In this document: piece by piece, positions 53,499 to 62,731 of the stretch
Layout of the letters: each line of letters starts with the position of its first letter
How positions within the stretch are numbered: the first letter of the stretch is position 1
Assembly: GCA_034522155.1 (NCBI GenBank)
Contig: JAXHLP010000014.1
Coordinates: 124,001 to 188,000, forward strand
DNA: 64,000 nucleotides
DNA from: Salinilacustrithrix sp034522155
GTDB lineage: Bacteria; Actinomycetota; Acidimicrobiia; Acidimicrobiales; Salinilacustritrichaceae
Reading direction: 5' to 3'
Position numbers and translations under genes: made by a program
The notes under the pieces: generated by a model
The model's database searches: none
Seen by the model: only the letters and a program-made list of their open reading frames with translations
What the model was told of the DNA's origin: nothing

Positions 53499-56400
53499 TC
53501 AGCGGGTGAAGCGGAGGGTGACGAGCTGGAACGGGCGCAGCTCGAGGTGGTGCACGTCCGCGTCGACGGGCACCGGGTCGGAGGTCGGCCGCTCGAGGAG
53601 ATCGCAGGGCGTGACGGTGGCGTAGCGCTCGGCGGTGGTCAACGACGCCCGGACTCGACCGCCGAACGCCTCGTGGGCGCGCACGACGAGATCGCCGGAA
53701 CCGTCGTCGGCAGCCTTGACCGCGGTGATGACCACGCCCGGGTGGTCGACGGCGGCCACGCTCGGGCGGGGCGCGCCCGTCACGAGTCGGGGCGGGAGGT
53801 TGAGCGCCCACGACTCGGCGATGACATCGGCGAGGCCCGGGCCGTGGGCCAGGACCGAGTAGGTGAACCGGTGGTGACCGCGGTCGGCGTCGGGATCGGG
53901 GTAGTTGGGCGCCCGGAGGAGCGACAGCCGCATGGTCGACTCGAGGCAGTCGTGGCCGTACCTGCCGTCGTTGAGCAGGGCGACACCGAAGTCGGGTTCG
54001 GCGAGGTCGGCCCAGAAGTGTCCGCACACCTCGAAACGGGCGTCGTCCCACGACGTGTTGCGATGGGTGGGTCGGCGCACGTGGCCGTACTGGATGTCGT
54101 AGCGGGCATCGTCGGCGCGCACGTCGAACGGGAACGCGGCCTTGAGCAGCTTCTCGTCCTCGTGCCAGTCGACGTCGGTCTCGATGTCGAGTCGGGCACT
54201 GCCCGCCCGGAGCACGTAGGTCTGGGTGATGGTCGACGCCCCGAACGACCGACGCACCTCGACCGCCGCCCGCATCGTGGTGTCGTCGACGACCTCGATC
54301 GAGTCGACGTCGGTGAGCAGCTTCGGGTCGAGGGCGAGGGTGTGGGCCTCGATGTCCCAGGCGTCGTAGGTGTTGGGGTGATCGGGGAACAGCTGCAACA
54401 CGTTGGCGGGTGCCGCCAGGCACTCCCGGTCGGCTCGCCGATCCACCAGCGAGGCCAGGGTCCCGTCGCCACCGATCGTGGCCCGCACCAGCCCGTTGTC
54501 CAAGGTGTGGGCACGTGCCCCGGTTCCGGCGGTCTCGGCCCGGAGGAGGCCGACGGGCTCGACCCCGGCGGGCAGCTCGGTGGACGTCATCCCGATCCCG
54601 TGCGAGGGCGCTGCGGCCCACACCGGCCCGCCGGCGCCGTCGACCACCCCCGGACCGAGGACCCCGGCGAATCCGAACGGCCCCGCGTTGGCCGCCACCC
54701 ACTCCCCGGAACCAGGGGGCTGGATGGCGAGGGCGTGGGAGATCAGCTGCCCGCACTCGGCCAGCAACTCGGCGTGGGCGGCCTCGGTGTCGTCGTGGAC
54801 CCAGGCGATCGCCGAGCCGGGGATGATGTCGTGGAACTGGTGGAGCAGCAGCTCCTTCCAGAGGCGCTCGAGCCCGGCGAGCGGTGGGGCGGGGTCGAGC
54901 GCGGTCCAGACCTCGAGCTCGCGCAGCGCCAGCTCGCCCCGCCGGTTGCCCCACTTGGTCTGGGCCTGGGAGGTGTAGGTCCCGCGGTGCATCTCGAAGT
55001 AGAGCTCGCCCCGCCACACCGGGGCGTCGGGATAGTCGTCGATCGCCCGTGCGAAGAACTCGTCCGGGGCTTCGATCGTCACGCGGGGCAGGCCGTCGAG
55101 GTCGCCCACCCGCCGGGCCCGTTCGAGCATCTCCCTCGTCGGTCCTCCGCCGCCGTCGCCGTGGCCGTACAGATACATCGACCGGCTGGCCCGGCCCTTG
55201 TCCCGGAAGTTGCTGACCGCGAAGCGCAGCTCGCTGACCTTGACGTCGCCGCTGTAGGTGTCGGCCGGCGGGAAGTGGGTGAACACCCGGGTGCCGTCGA
55301 GGCCCTCCCACCAGAACGAGTGGTGCGGGAACGGGTTGGTCTTGTTCCAGGACAACTTCTGTGTGAGGAAGGAGCGGCAGCCCGCATGGGCCATGAGCTG
55401 GGGCAACGCCGCCGAGTAGCCGAACACGTCGGGCAACCACACCTCGGTGGTCTCGACCCCGAAGGTGTCGGCGAAGTACCGCTTGCCCCACACGAGCTGG
55501 CGGGCCAGCGACTCGCCCGAGGGCAGGTTGGCGTCGGCCTCGACCCACATCGAACCGACCGGGACGAACCGCCCGTCGGCCACCCGGGAGCGGATGCGCT
55601 CGAACAGCTCGGGCTGGTCGTGCTCGATCCAGTCGTACTGGGCGGCCTGGGAGCACACGAACCGATGCTCGGGATACTCGTCCATCAGGGCGAGCTGGTT
55701 CGTGAACGTGCGAGCGCACTTCCGGCGGGTCTCGCGCAACGGCCACAGCCACGCCGAGTCGATGTGGGCGTGTCCCACCGCCGACAGCCGGTGGACGTGG
55801 TCGCCGGCCGGCCGGGCCAGCACCCCCGCCAACCGGTCCCGGGCCGCACCGGCGGTGGCCGGCAGACGATGGGGGTCGAGCACGTCCAGCGCGGCGTCGA
55901 TCGACCGGAGGAGCTCGTAGCGGCGCGGGTCGTCGGTCGACAGCTCGCGCATGAGGCCGACGGCGATCTGCAGGTCGAGCTCGAGGTGGTACACGTCGTC
56001 GTGGCGGACGGCGAGCTCGGCCGCGTTGAGTCGATACTGCAGGTCATCGCCGGCGGTGGCCGGGTCGCCGAGCGGCGTCGGCTGCTGGGACAGGACCACG
56101 ATCGGGTTGGCCGCTGCTTCGACCAGCACATCGACCCGTCCATCGGCGTCGGCGAGCAGCTCGACCGGCACGTACTGGTGCAGCGGGTGGATGCCCCGGA
56201 TCGGGCCCCCACCGGCGGTGGCGTAGATCAGCCCCTCGGACTGGAATCCGGGCCCCACGCCGGCGGCGAAGTCGACCCGCGCCTCGACCGTCTCGCCCGC
56301 CCATTCGCCGGGCACCGCCGCCTGGAGGCGGAACCACGTGGTCCCCCACGGCTTTCCCCACCGTCCGCCGATCTCGAACGGCGCGAACGCCCCGTCGGCC

Positions 56401-56567
56401 ACCGCGGCGCGGGCGTCGTCGACCGGCACGGGTTCGCCCGGCAGGTGCCAGGCGGTGACGTCGAAGCGCTGACGAGCGCCGTGGATCGCGGGCCGGATCC
56501 GGTCGCGCACGGTGCGCCGGATGCGCTCCTCGGCCAGCTCTCGGTCGTCGTGCACCGTGGTGACCAT
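53499..56567 (-). CDS. Alpha-mannosidase, GH38 family
   Basis: 1022 residues from ATG 56567. An N-terminal beta-sandwich precedes the catalytic domain with zinc ligands in GHAHIDSAWLWPLRE, nucleophile Asp380 (WLPDVFGYSAALPQ) and the FHDIIPGSAI zinc His. GH38 C-terminal beta domains follow. Cytoplasmic, since no signal peptide is present. It probably trims imported mannosides or glycan fragments. A longer frame to 56606 is possible but unsupported. Confidence 0.93.
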   Translation of the reverse strand: MVTTVHDDRELAEERIRRTVRDRIRPAIHGARQRFDVTAWHLPGEPVPVDDARAAVADGAFAPFEIGGRWGKPWGTTWFRLQAAVPGEWAGETVEARVDFAAGVGPGFQSEGLIYATAGGGPIRGIHPLHQYVPVELLADADGRVDVLVEAAANPIVVLSQQPTPLGDPATAGDDLQYRLNAAELAVRHDDVYHLELDLQIAVGLMRELSTDDPRRYELLRSIDAALDVLDPHRLPATAGAARDRLAGVLARPAGDHVHRLSAVGHAHIDSAWLWPLRETRRKCARTFTNQLALMDEYPEHRFVCSQAAQYDWIEHDQPELFERIRSRVADGRFVPVGSMWVEADANLPSGESLARQLVWGKRYFADTFGVETTEVWLPDVFGYSAALPQLMAHAGCRSFLTQKLSWNKTNPFPHHSFWWEGLDGTRVFTHFPPADTYSGDVKVSELRFAVSNFRDKGRASRSMYLYGHGDGGGGPTREMLERARRVGDLDGLPRVTIEAPDEFFARAIDDYPDAPVWRGELYFEMHRGTYTSQAQTKWGNRRGELALRELEVWTALDPAPPLAGLERLWKELLLHQFHDIIPGSAIAWVHDDTEAAHAELLAECGQLISHALAIQPPGSGEWVAANAGPFGFAGVLGPGVVDGAGGPVWAAAPSHGIGMTSTELPAGVEPVGLLRAETAGTGARAHTLDNGLVRATIGGDGTLASLVDRRADRECLAAPANVLQLFPDHPNTYDAWDIEAHTLALDPKLLTDVDSIEVVDDTTMRAAVEVRRSFGASTITQTYVLRAGSARLDIETDVDWHEDEKLLKAAFPFDVRADDARYDIQYGHVRRPTHRNTSWDDARFEVCGHFWADLAEPDFGVALLNDGRYGHDCLESTMRLSLLRAPNYPDPDADRGHHRFTYSVLAHGPGLADVIAESWALNLPPRLVTGAPRPSVAAVDHPGVVITAVKAADDGSGDLVVRAHEAFGGRVRASLTTAERYATVTPCDLLERPTSDPVPVDADVHHLELRPFQLVTLRFTR

Positions 56568-56609
56568 AGGCCCGAGACCCGGGAGCGGACCGACACGCCA
56601 GCCCACCCC

Positions 56610-56645
56610 TTGTCAGATGCCGCTTCGATAACTATCGTTATTATC
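56610..56645 (+). promoter_or_regulatory. Strong promoter with palindromic operator before the ferritin-like gene
   Basis: TTGTCA (56610-56615), a 17-base spacer and TATCGT (56633-56638) make a near-consensus sigma-70-type promoter. The inverted repeat ATAAC-TATC-GTTAT (56628-56641) covers the -10 box, and GATAA/TTATC arms lie around it (56627-56645). The leader is about 36 bases and carries a GGGGGAG ribosome site before ATG 56682. This is one of the most AT-rich stretches in the window. Confidence 0.65.
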
Positions 56646-56681
56646 CAGTTGACGAGCCAGTTCTCCAGGGGGAGATACCGC

Positions 56682-57830
56682 ATGAGCATCCGCACCGAAG
56701 CCGACATCCTCGGCCGAGAGGACGTCGACGACCTCGACGCCATCCTGGCGATGACCAACAGCGAGGTCGACGAGGTCATCCACACGGTGCAGGACAACGC
56801 CGACGCCCTGTTCACCTGGGACTACGAACGCACCCGGCCGGCCCTCGGCAAGCTGTACGAGAAGGCCAAGAAGAGCCAGTGGAACGGCGAGACCGATCTC
56901 GACTGGTCGATCGAGGTCGACCAGGAGAAGATCGCCCGACAGTCGCCGATGACGATGACGACCGCAGCCGTGGCCGAGCTCGGCATCGACGTCAAGGGCA
57001 CGTCGCTCGAGAAGTGGACCGACGATGACTGGCTCAACCACGCGATCGAGTCACAGAACTGGAGCCTGAGCCAGTTCCTCCACGGCGAGCAGGGCGCGCT
57101 GCTGTGCACGGCCAAGATCGTCGAGACCGTCCCGTGGATCGACGCCAAGTACTACGCGGCCACCCAGGTGATGGACGAGGCCCGCCACGTCGAGGTGTTC
57201 GCCAAGTACCTCGACGAGAAGCTCAACGGGCACTACCCCATCAACACCCACCTGCGGATGCTGCTCGACGACATCATCGACGACAGCCGGTGGGACATGA
57301 CCTACCTCGGCATGCAGATCATGGTCGAGGGCCTCGCCCTCGCCGCGTTCGGCATGGCCCAGCAGACCACCAGCGACCCGCTGCTCAAGCAGCTCCTGCG
57401 CTACGTCATGAGCGACGAGGCCCGTCACGTGGCCTTCGGCGTGCTCTCCCTCAAGGAGTACTACGAGGAGCTCTCCGACGCCGAGATGCTCGACCGCCAG
57501 GAGTTCGCCTTCGAGGCCGCCGTGCGCATGCGCGACCGGTTCCTCCAGCAGGAGGTCTGGGAGCGCTCCGGCGTTCCGGTCAACGAGGCGATCGCCCTGT
57601 TCAAGCAGGACGACCCCGAGCTCAAGAACCAGGACCCGTTCCAGCAGCTCCTGTTCTCCAAGATCGTGCCCAACTGCAAGAAGCTCGGCCTGCTCGACGC
57701 CAACGACGGCTGGCTCCGCAAGCGCTTCGACACCCTCGGCGTCACCCAGTTCGAGGACTGGACCGACACCGGCGAGGAGTACGAGATGCTCGACGAGGTG
57801 GCCAAGGACCGGGCCGAAGAGACCGCCTGA
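56682..57830 (+). CDS. Ferritin-like diiron protein of unknown substrate
   Basis: 382 residues, helical. Two half-sites of a carboxylate-bridged diiron centre are visible: Glu in LHGEQGALL with MDEARHVEVF (ExxH), and Glu in MVEGLALAAF with SDEARHVAFG (ExxH). This is the pattern of AurF/R2-like oxygenases and oxidases. Length exceeds ribonucleotide reductase R2-like oxidases (about 310). It may oxygenate or desaturate a lipid or amine; I cannot say which. Strong ribosome site and a tightly controlled promoter, single gene. Confidence 0.85.
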   Translation: MSIRTEADILGREDVDDLDAILAMTNSEVDEVIHTVQDNADALFTWDYERTRPALGKLYEKAKKSQWNGETDLDWSIEVDQEKIARQSPMTMTTAAVAELGIDVKGTSLEKWTDDDWLNHAIESQNWSLSQFLHGEQGALLCTAKIVETVPWIDAKYYAATQVMDEARHVEVFAKYLDEKLNGHYPINTHLRMLLDDIIDDSRWDMTYLGMQIMVEGLALAAFGMAQQTTSDPLLKQLLRYVMSDEARHVAFGVLSLKEYYEELSDAEMLDRQEFAFEAAVRMRDRFLQQEVWERSGVPVNEAIALFKQDDPELKNQDPFQQLLFSKIVPNCKKLGLLDANDGWLRKRFDTLGVTQFEDWTDTGEEYEMLDEVAKDRAEETA

Positions 57831-57836
57831 GTCGGA

Positions 57837-58043
57837 TCAGTCGTCGGCGGGCGCGAACACCAGGTCGATCTCCTGGGGGTTCACGTCCACGCCGAAGACG
57901 GCGGCGATCAGCACGCGCCGCCGGTCGGTCAGGTCGAGCAGGTCATCGACGAACTTGCGGAGATCCGCCTTCGCGGGTCCATCGGCGACGTCCGGCGATG
58001 CCGACTCGTGCTGCTCGAGGTCGGGAGTGTGGGCGACAGACAT
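57837..58043 (-). CDS. Small acidic hypothetical protein
   Basis: 68 residues. An acidic, disordered-looking N-terminus is followed by a helix (KADLRKFVDDLLDLTDRRRV) and a short hydrophobic segment (LIAAVFGVDVNPQEIDLVF). No recognised family. Codon usage is biased as in real genes. It is convergent with the ferritin-like gene (6-base gap) and has a divergent 180-base space before chorismate mutase. Confidence 0.6.
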   Translation of the reverse strand: MSVAHTPDLEQHESASPDVADGPAKADLRKFVDDLLDLTDRRRVLIAAVFGVDVNPQEIDLVFAPADD

Positions 58044-58166
58044 AGTTCGAATGACCTAGATGTCGGCCGTCTCACAACCGACCTTGAACGATCCCAATGA
58101 CGTGTTTCGCATGATTCGATGAAGACCCGGCGACCCGAGCGGTTGCGGCCGAACCGGCAGCACCCA

Positions 58167-58190
58167 GTTCGGGCCTCGGTTCGGGCCTCT
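58167..58190. repeat. Two tandem copies of a 12-base unit
   Basis: GTTCGGGCCTCG is followed directly by GTTCGGGCCTCT in the noncoding gap before chorismate mutase. No function is apparent. Confidence 0.5.
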
Positions 58191-58225
58191 GGTCGGACTT
58201 CACGCCGGACGAGCGGTCGGGCAGC

Positions 58226-58519
58226 ATGGTGCACATGGATGAGCCCGATGAGCTCGAGTCGCTCCGGCGTGAGATCGACGCGATCGACGAGCGCTTCGTG
58301 GAACTGCTGGCGGAGCGCTTCCGGATCACCCGGCGGGTCGGGCGCATCAAGGCCGAGCGCGGGCTCCCACCCCAGGACGCGACCCGGGAGGCCGAGATCG
58401 ACGCCAAGGTCCGCCGCCTCGCCTCCGAGTTCGACCTCGACGAGGCTCTGGTCGCCGACGTGCTCCGCGCCGTGATCGACCGCGTCGTGGCTGAACACCA
58501 AGCCGCTCGAAACGTCTGA
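58226..58519 (+). CDS. Chorismate mutase (AroQ class)
   Basis: 97 residues, all-helical AroQ fold: LRREIDAIDERFVELLAERF, RRVGRIKAERGLPPQDATRE and a closing helix ending VVAEHQ. The catalytic Arg, Lys and Glu/Gln positions look present. It converts chorismate to prephenate for Phe/Tyr synthesis. ATG 58226 or ATG 58235 could be used. Confidence 0.88.
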   Translation: MVHMDEPDELESLRREIDAIDERFVELLAERFRITRRVGRIKAERGLPPQDATREAEIDAKVRRLASEFDLDEALVADVLRAVIDRVVAEHQAARNV

Positions 58520-58554
58520 CGCACGAGCGGCGGAGGTTCGTCACACTGTCGGGC

Positions 58555-59112
58555 ATGGCGACGATCACGCACCGGACCACCACCGAGCTCGAGGCCGCCG
58601 TCGACGGCTTCCGTTCCGCGCCCGCCGACGAGGGCACGCTCGAGCTCGTGCTGCGCCGGCCCGCGGTCGAGGAGCGTGAGGTGCTCGACGAGGCCCGGCT
58701 GACCTTCGCCGACGGCGTCGAGGGCGACACCTGGAAGGTCCGCGGCAGCACGCGGACCGAGGACGGCTCGTCCCACCCCGACATGCAGCTGAACGTGATG
58801 AACGCCCGGCTCGCCCGGTTCATCGCCGTCGATCCCGAGCGCATGGCCCTGGCCGGCGACCAGCTCTACCTCGACTTCGACCTCAGCGCCGCCAACGTCC
58901 CGCCCGACACCCGACTCGCGATCGGCGGCGCGGTCATCGAGATCACCGATCAGCCCCACACGGGTTGCGCGAAGTTCCGCGAGCGGTTCGGCGCCGACGC
59001 GCTCCGGTTCGTCAACTCCCCGCTCGGTCGCGACCTGCACCTGCGGGGCGTCAACGCCAAGGTCGTGGTCGAAGGCACGGTGCGCCCGGGAGATACCGTC
59101 ACCAAGCAGTGA
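58555..59112 (+). CDS. MOSC domain-containing protein
   Basis: 185 residues. A MOSC beta-barrel with the motif PHTGCAKFRERFG, which includes the conserved sulfur-carrying Cys, and GDQLYLDFDLSAANVPP before it. Such proteins handle molybdenum-cofactor-linked sulfur or act in detoxification. The next gene (TrkH) starts within its stop (GTGA). A CACACT box lies 7 bases before ATG. Confidence 0.9.
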   Translation: MATITHRTTTELEAAVDGFRSAPADEGTLELVLRRPAVEEREVLDEARLTFADGVEGDTWKVRGSTRTEDGSSHPDMQLNVMNARLARFIAVDPERMALAGDQLYLDFDLSAANVPPDTRLAIGGAVIEITDQPHTGCAKFRERFGADALRFVNSPLGRDLHLRGVNAKVVVEGTVRPGDTVTKQ

Positions 59113-60689
59113 CGACCTCCAGCCGGGATCCCGACGCCTTCGCAACTGGCACCGACCGGGTCCCGAACCTGGCGCTGCACATCGGAGGTGCCGCGCTCCT
59201 GTTCGTCTCGGCGGGCATCCTCGTGTCGACCGCAGTCGAGGCGGGGGCCGGCGGCGACGAGGTCGGCTCGATGGCCCTGTCCGCGGGGCTGGTGGCCGCC
59301 GTCGGCGCAGCACTGTGGCGAGCCACGACGCTGCCGGCCAAGACCTCGGCCACCGGGACGTTCCTGGCCGTCGGCGCCACATGGTGCATGGCCGCCGCCG
59401 GCGGTGCCGTGCCGTTCATCCTCGCCGGCACCTTCCCCACCGTGGACGCAGCCCTGTTCGAGTCGGTGTCCGGGTTCACCGGCACCGGCTCGACGGTGCT
59501 CGACCCGATCGACACCGCGCCCCGGGGCATCCTGTTCTGGCGGAGCATGACCCAGTGGTACGGCGGCACGGGCATGGTCGTGCTCGCCGTGGCGATCCTC
59601 CCGTTCCTCGGCATCGGCGGCATGGACCTGCTCCGGGCCGAGGCGCCGGGCCCCAGCACCGACCGTCTCGCGCCACGCGTGTCCGAGACCGCCAAGCGTC
59701 TGTGGCTCGTCTACGGCCTGTTCACCGTGTTCGCCGCCGTGGTGCTCTTCCTGGTCGGCATGTCGGTGTTCGACGCCGTGACCCACGCCTTCACCGTGGT
59801 GTCGACGGGCGGGCTGTCGCCGTACGGCAGCTCGATCGCGGCGTTCGACTCGTTGGTGATCGAGCTGGTGCTGGTCGCGCTGATGCTCTTCGGCGCCACC
59901 AACTTCACCCTCCACTTCCGGTTCTTCAGCGGCGAGCACATGTCGTACCTGCGCTCGCCGATGTTCCGGTACTTCATGCGCGTGTTCGCGGTCTTCGTAC
60001 TGGCCGTGTCGACCCTGAACTGGCTGCAGGACGAGGTCTCCATCGGCACCGCCCTGCGCGAGGGCCTGTTCAACGTCACCACACTGCTGACCTCGACCGG
60101 CTTCGGCACGGCGGACTACGTCCAGTGGGGCGCGGCATCGCAGCTGCTCCTGCTCGCCCTGATGATCTCGGGTGGCATGGCCGGCTCGACCGCCGGTGGG
60201 TTGAAGCTGATCCGCGTCCGGGTGCTGTTCCGGTTCGCCCGGCGAGAGATACGCAAGGTCCGGCATCCGCGCGCCGTGCTGCCCGTGCGCCTCGGCGGCG
60301 ACGTCGTCCCGGAGCGCTCGGTCGACCGTGTGGTCGGGTACGCGCTGCTCTACTTCTTCTTCATCCTGCTGGGGACGCTCGCACTGGCGGTCATGGGCAG
60401 CGGGTTGGCCGAGTCGATCGGGGGCGCGGCCTCGGTGATGGGCAACATGGGTCCGGCCCTGGGCGAGGCCGGCCCTGCCGCCAACTTCCTCTACTACGAC
60501 CGACCGGCGCGTGCGCTGCTGATGGTCATGATGCTCGCCGGACGGCTCGAGATCTTTCCCATCCTGGTGATCCTCAGCCGACTCACCGGTCGGACCGGGC
60601 CGGTGAGCCTCGGGGCACGGCACGCCGGGCGCGGCCCGGGTACGTGGCGGCTCGATTCGTGGCGACCGGGCGTGCGTCGGACAGGATGA
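59109..60689 (+). CDS. trkH: Potassium uptake protein TrkH family
   Basis: 526 residues, about ten membrane segments with four pore loops: VSGFTGTGSTV, VVSTGGLSPYG, LTSTGFGT and VMGNMGPALG, as in Trk/Ktr channels. It imports potassium with a cytoplasmic TrkA/KtrA gate, which is not in this window. GTG 59109 overlaps the MOSC stop. The basic C-terminal tail (RHAGRGPGTWRLDSWRPG) is unusual but follows the last helix. Confidence 0.93.
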   Translation: MTTSSRDPDAFATGTDRVPNLALHIGGAALLFVSAGILVSTAVEAGAGGDEVGSMALSAGLVAAVGAALWRATTLPAKTSATGTFLAVGATWCMAAAGGAVPFILAGTFPTVDAALFESVSGFTGTGSTVLDPIDTAPRGILFWRSMTQWYGGTGMVVLAVAILPFLGIGGMDLLRAEAPGPSTDRLAPRVSETAKRLWLVYGLFTVFAAVVLFLVGMSVFDAVTHAFTVVSTGGLSPYGSSIAAFDSLVIELVLVALMLFGATNFTLHFRFFSGEHMSYLRSPMFRYFMRVFAVFVLAVSTLNWLQDEVSIGTALREGLFNVTTLLTSTGFGTADYVQWGAASQLLLLALMISGGMAGSTAGGLKLIRVRVLFRFARREIRKVRHPRAVLPVRLGGDVVPERSVDRVVGYALLYFFFILLGTLALAVMGSGLAESIGGAASVMGNMGPALGEAGPAANFLYYDRPARALLMVMMLAGRLEIFPILVILSRLTGRTGPVSLGARHAGRGPGTWRLDSWRPGVRRTG

Positions 60690-60693
60690 CGCC

Positions 60694-61212
60694 ATGCCCG
60701 TCTACGCCCTCGGAGACCTGACCCCCACCATCGCCGACGACGCCTACGTCAGCCCCGACGCCGTCATCATCGGCGACGTGCGCATCGGCTCGGAGTCCTC
60801 GATCTGGCCGGGCGTCGTGATGCGGGGCGACACCGGCCACATCACCGTCGGCGAGCGGACCTCGATCCAGGACGGCAGCATCATCCACACCACGATCCAT
60901 GCCCCCACGACCGTCGGAAACGACTGCGTGGTCGGCCATCTCGTCCACCTCGAGGGCTGCACCATCGAGGACGGCTCGCTCGTGGGCTCGGGCAGCATCG
61001 TGCTCCACAACGCCGTCGTCCGCTCGGGCGGTCTGGTGGCCGCCAACGCCGTGTGCAACAACAACTTCGAGGTGCCCTCGGGTGCCATGGCGATGGGTGT
61101 GCCCGCCAAGCTCCGCCACGACGCGGTCGACCCGGCGATGATCGAGATCCCCGCGGCCCACTACGTGGAGAACGGCAAGCGCTTCGCCGAGGAGCTCCGA
61201 CGGCTCGATTGA
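60694..61212 (+). CDS. Gamma-carbonic-anhydrase-like hexapeptide-repeat protein
   Basis: 172 residues, left-handed beta-helix. The three zinc-binding His positions are present (IIHTTIH and GHLVHLEGC), with the usual RGDTGHITVGERTSIQDGSI lead-in and a C-terminal helix. The family includes active gamma-carbonic anhydrases and YrdA/PaaY-type CoA thioesterases. CAGGAT lies 6 bases before ATG. Confidence 0.9.
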   Translation: MPVYALGDLTPTIADDAYVSPDAVIIGDVRIGSESSIWPGVVMRGDTGHITVGERTSIQDGSIIHTTIHAPTTVGNDCVVGHLVHLEGCTIEDGSLVGSGSIVLHNAVVRSGGLVAANAVCNNNFEVPSGAMAMGVPAKLRHDAVDPAMIEIPAAHYVENGKRFAEELRRLD

Positions 61213-61231
61213 ACTCGTCGGGCGCTCGCCG

Positions 61232-61504
61232 CTAGTTGGAGTCGGCGTTCTGGACGCGGCCCATCGCGTCCTTGCACGCCGGGCACACCGGGTAGTTGTC
61301 CGGATCACGGCTCGGGACCCACTTCTTGCCACACAGCGCTTCGATGGCCTCGCCGGTGATGTAGGCGCGGGTGACGTCGTCCTTGCGGCAGATGTGGGCG
61401 TACTCCTCGTCGTCGCCGTCGCCCGTGGACGGCTGGGGCGTCGTGTCGGGCGTGATCGTCGGCGTCGGTGACGGCGACGGGTCGGTGGCGCGAACGGAAC
61501 GCAT
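61232..61504 (-). CDS. DUF3039 family protein
   Basis: 90 residues. A Pro/Thr-rich N-terminus is followed by a small zinc-finger-like module: HICRKDDVTRAYITGEAIEALCGKKWVPSRD and a CPACK pair. The family is typical of Actinobacteria and of unknown function. Its TAGCCT -10 box lies within the 3' end of the upstream P450 gene. Confidence 0.87.
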   Translation of the reverse strand: MRSVRATDPSPSPTPTITPDTTPQPSTGDGDDEEYAHICRKDDVTRAYITGEAIEALCGKKWVPSRDPDNYPVCPACKDAMGRVQNADSN

Positions 61505-61512
61505 CGCGACCC

Positions 61513-61518
61513 AGGCTA
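61513..61518 (-). promoter_or_regulatory. -10 box of the DUF3039 gene (leaderless)
   Basis: Minus-strand TAGCCT, 8 bases before ATG 61504. It overlaps the last bases of the P450 gene. Confidence 0.5.
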
Positions 61519-62694
61519 CCTGGGTCGGAAGCCGAGCCCGAACGAGCGGACGGCCCGGGCGAAGATGTTGGCCTCGACGTCGATCTCGTCGACCACGTGC
61601 AGGTCGGTCCAGTCGCGGGTGAGCTTGGTGAACAGGATCTCGAGCTCGTGGCGGGCGAAGTTGGCGCCGAGGCAGAAGTGCGTCCCGTGCCCGAACGCGA
61701 CGTGCGGGTTGGGGTCGCGACGCACGTCGAAGATGAACGGGTCGTCGAACACGGACTCGTCGCGGTTGGCCGACGGGTAGACGAGGGCGAGCCGGGCACC
61801 GGCGGGCAACGGCTGCCCACCCAGCTCGGTCTCCTGGGTGGTCTTGCGGAACATGTTGTTGAGCGGTGTCACCCAACGGATGATCTCCTCGACGGCCGAC
61901 GGGATCAGCTCGGGCTGCTGGTACAGCAGCTCCCACTGGTCGGGGTGGTCGCAGAAGGTCCGCAGACCGTGGGCGATGGCGGTCCGGGTGGTCTCGGCGC
62001 CGCCGGCCACGAACAGTCCGACCTCGTGGAAGATGGTGTCGATGGCGAGCGGCTCGCCGTCGACCTCGGCGTGGGCCCACTTCGACAACAGCCCGTCGGT
62101 CATGGGACAGCCCCGCTCCTCGGGCACCGACTCCATCACCCAGTTCATGAGCTCGGTGGTGACCTGGACCATCCCCTGCATCGCCGACTGGTCGAACATC
62201 ATCGAGTCGATCCGCATCAGCTTCTCGGACCAGCCCTTGACCTGCCGCCAGTTCTCCTCGGGCAGACCCAGCAGGTTGCAGGTGAAGCGGGCGGGGAGCT
62301 GGCCGGCGATGGCGTCGACGACCTCGCACCGGCCGTCGTCGGTGACCGTGTCGACGAGACCGTGGATCATCGTCTCGAAGTCCGAGGACTGCTCGCGCAC
62401 CGCCCTGGGCGTGAAACCCCGGTTGACGAGGCGACGCTGCTGGAGGTGCTTCGGGTCGTCCTGGGCGATCATGTTGGTCTCGATCGGCGACTCGTTGACC
62501 CGGTAGGCGCCTTCGGACGAGAACACGTCGGGGTGACGCTCGGCGAAGATGACGTCGGCGTGGCGGGTCACCGCCCAGAACCCGCTGGCCTCGTCGTGGT
62601 GCACCGGCTCGTGCTGGCGACACCAGGTCCACGCGTCGTGCTGGCGGTCACGCCAGAACGTCGGGTCGAGCAGATCGATGGCGGGCGCGGTCAT
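61516..62694 (-). CDS. Cytochrome P450, CYP142/CYP125-like
   Basis: 392 residues. AGGAETTRTAI (I helix), EEIIRWVTPL (ExxR) and GHGTHFCLGANFARHE with axial Cys341 are intact. The N-terminal region (DPTFWRDRQHDAWTW, FSSEGAYR, MIAQDDPKHLQQRRLVNRGF) resembles the actinobacterial steroid C26/27 hydroxylases of the CYP125/CYP142 group. With the steroid-type gene set in the same window, a sterol side-chain substrate is plausible, but it is inference. No linked ferredoxin. Confidence 0.93.
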   Translation of the reverse strand: MTAPAIDLLDPTFWRDRQHDAWTWCRQHEPVHHDEASGFWAVTRHADVIFAERHPDVFSSEGAYRVNESPIETNMIAQDDPKHLQQRRLVNRGFTPRAVREQSSDFETMIHGLVDTVTDDGRCEVVDAIAGQLPARFTCNLLGLPEENWRQVKGWSEKLMRIDSMMFDQSAMQGMVQVTTELMNWVMESVPEERGCPMTDGLLSKWAHAEVDGEPLAIDTIFHEVGLFVAGGAETTRTAIAHGLRTFCDHPDQWELLYQQPELIPSAVEEIIRWVTPLNNMFRKTTQETELGGQPLPAGARLALVYPSANRDESVFDDPFIFDVRRDPNPHVAFGHGTHFCLGANFARHELEILFTKLTRDWTDLHVVDEIDVEANIFARAVRSFGLGFRPR

Positions 62695-62731
62695 GGGCCC
62701 ATCCTGCCAACCACACGCGACCGCCGCTCGC

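Noticed and set aside
56607..56617. GTCAGA before the ferritin-like gene as a further copy of the steroid operator
   Set aside because: Only one half-site is present; the other arm matches at three of six positions. It is better explained as part of the TTGTCA -35 box.
53547..56681. Long plus-strand extension in front of the ferritin-like gene
   Set aside because: It is antisense to the GH38 mannosidase. A promoter, ribosome site and ATG at 56682 define the true start.
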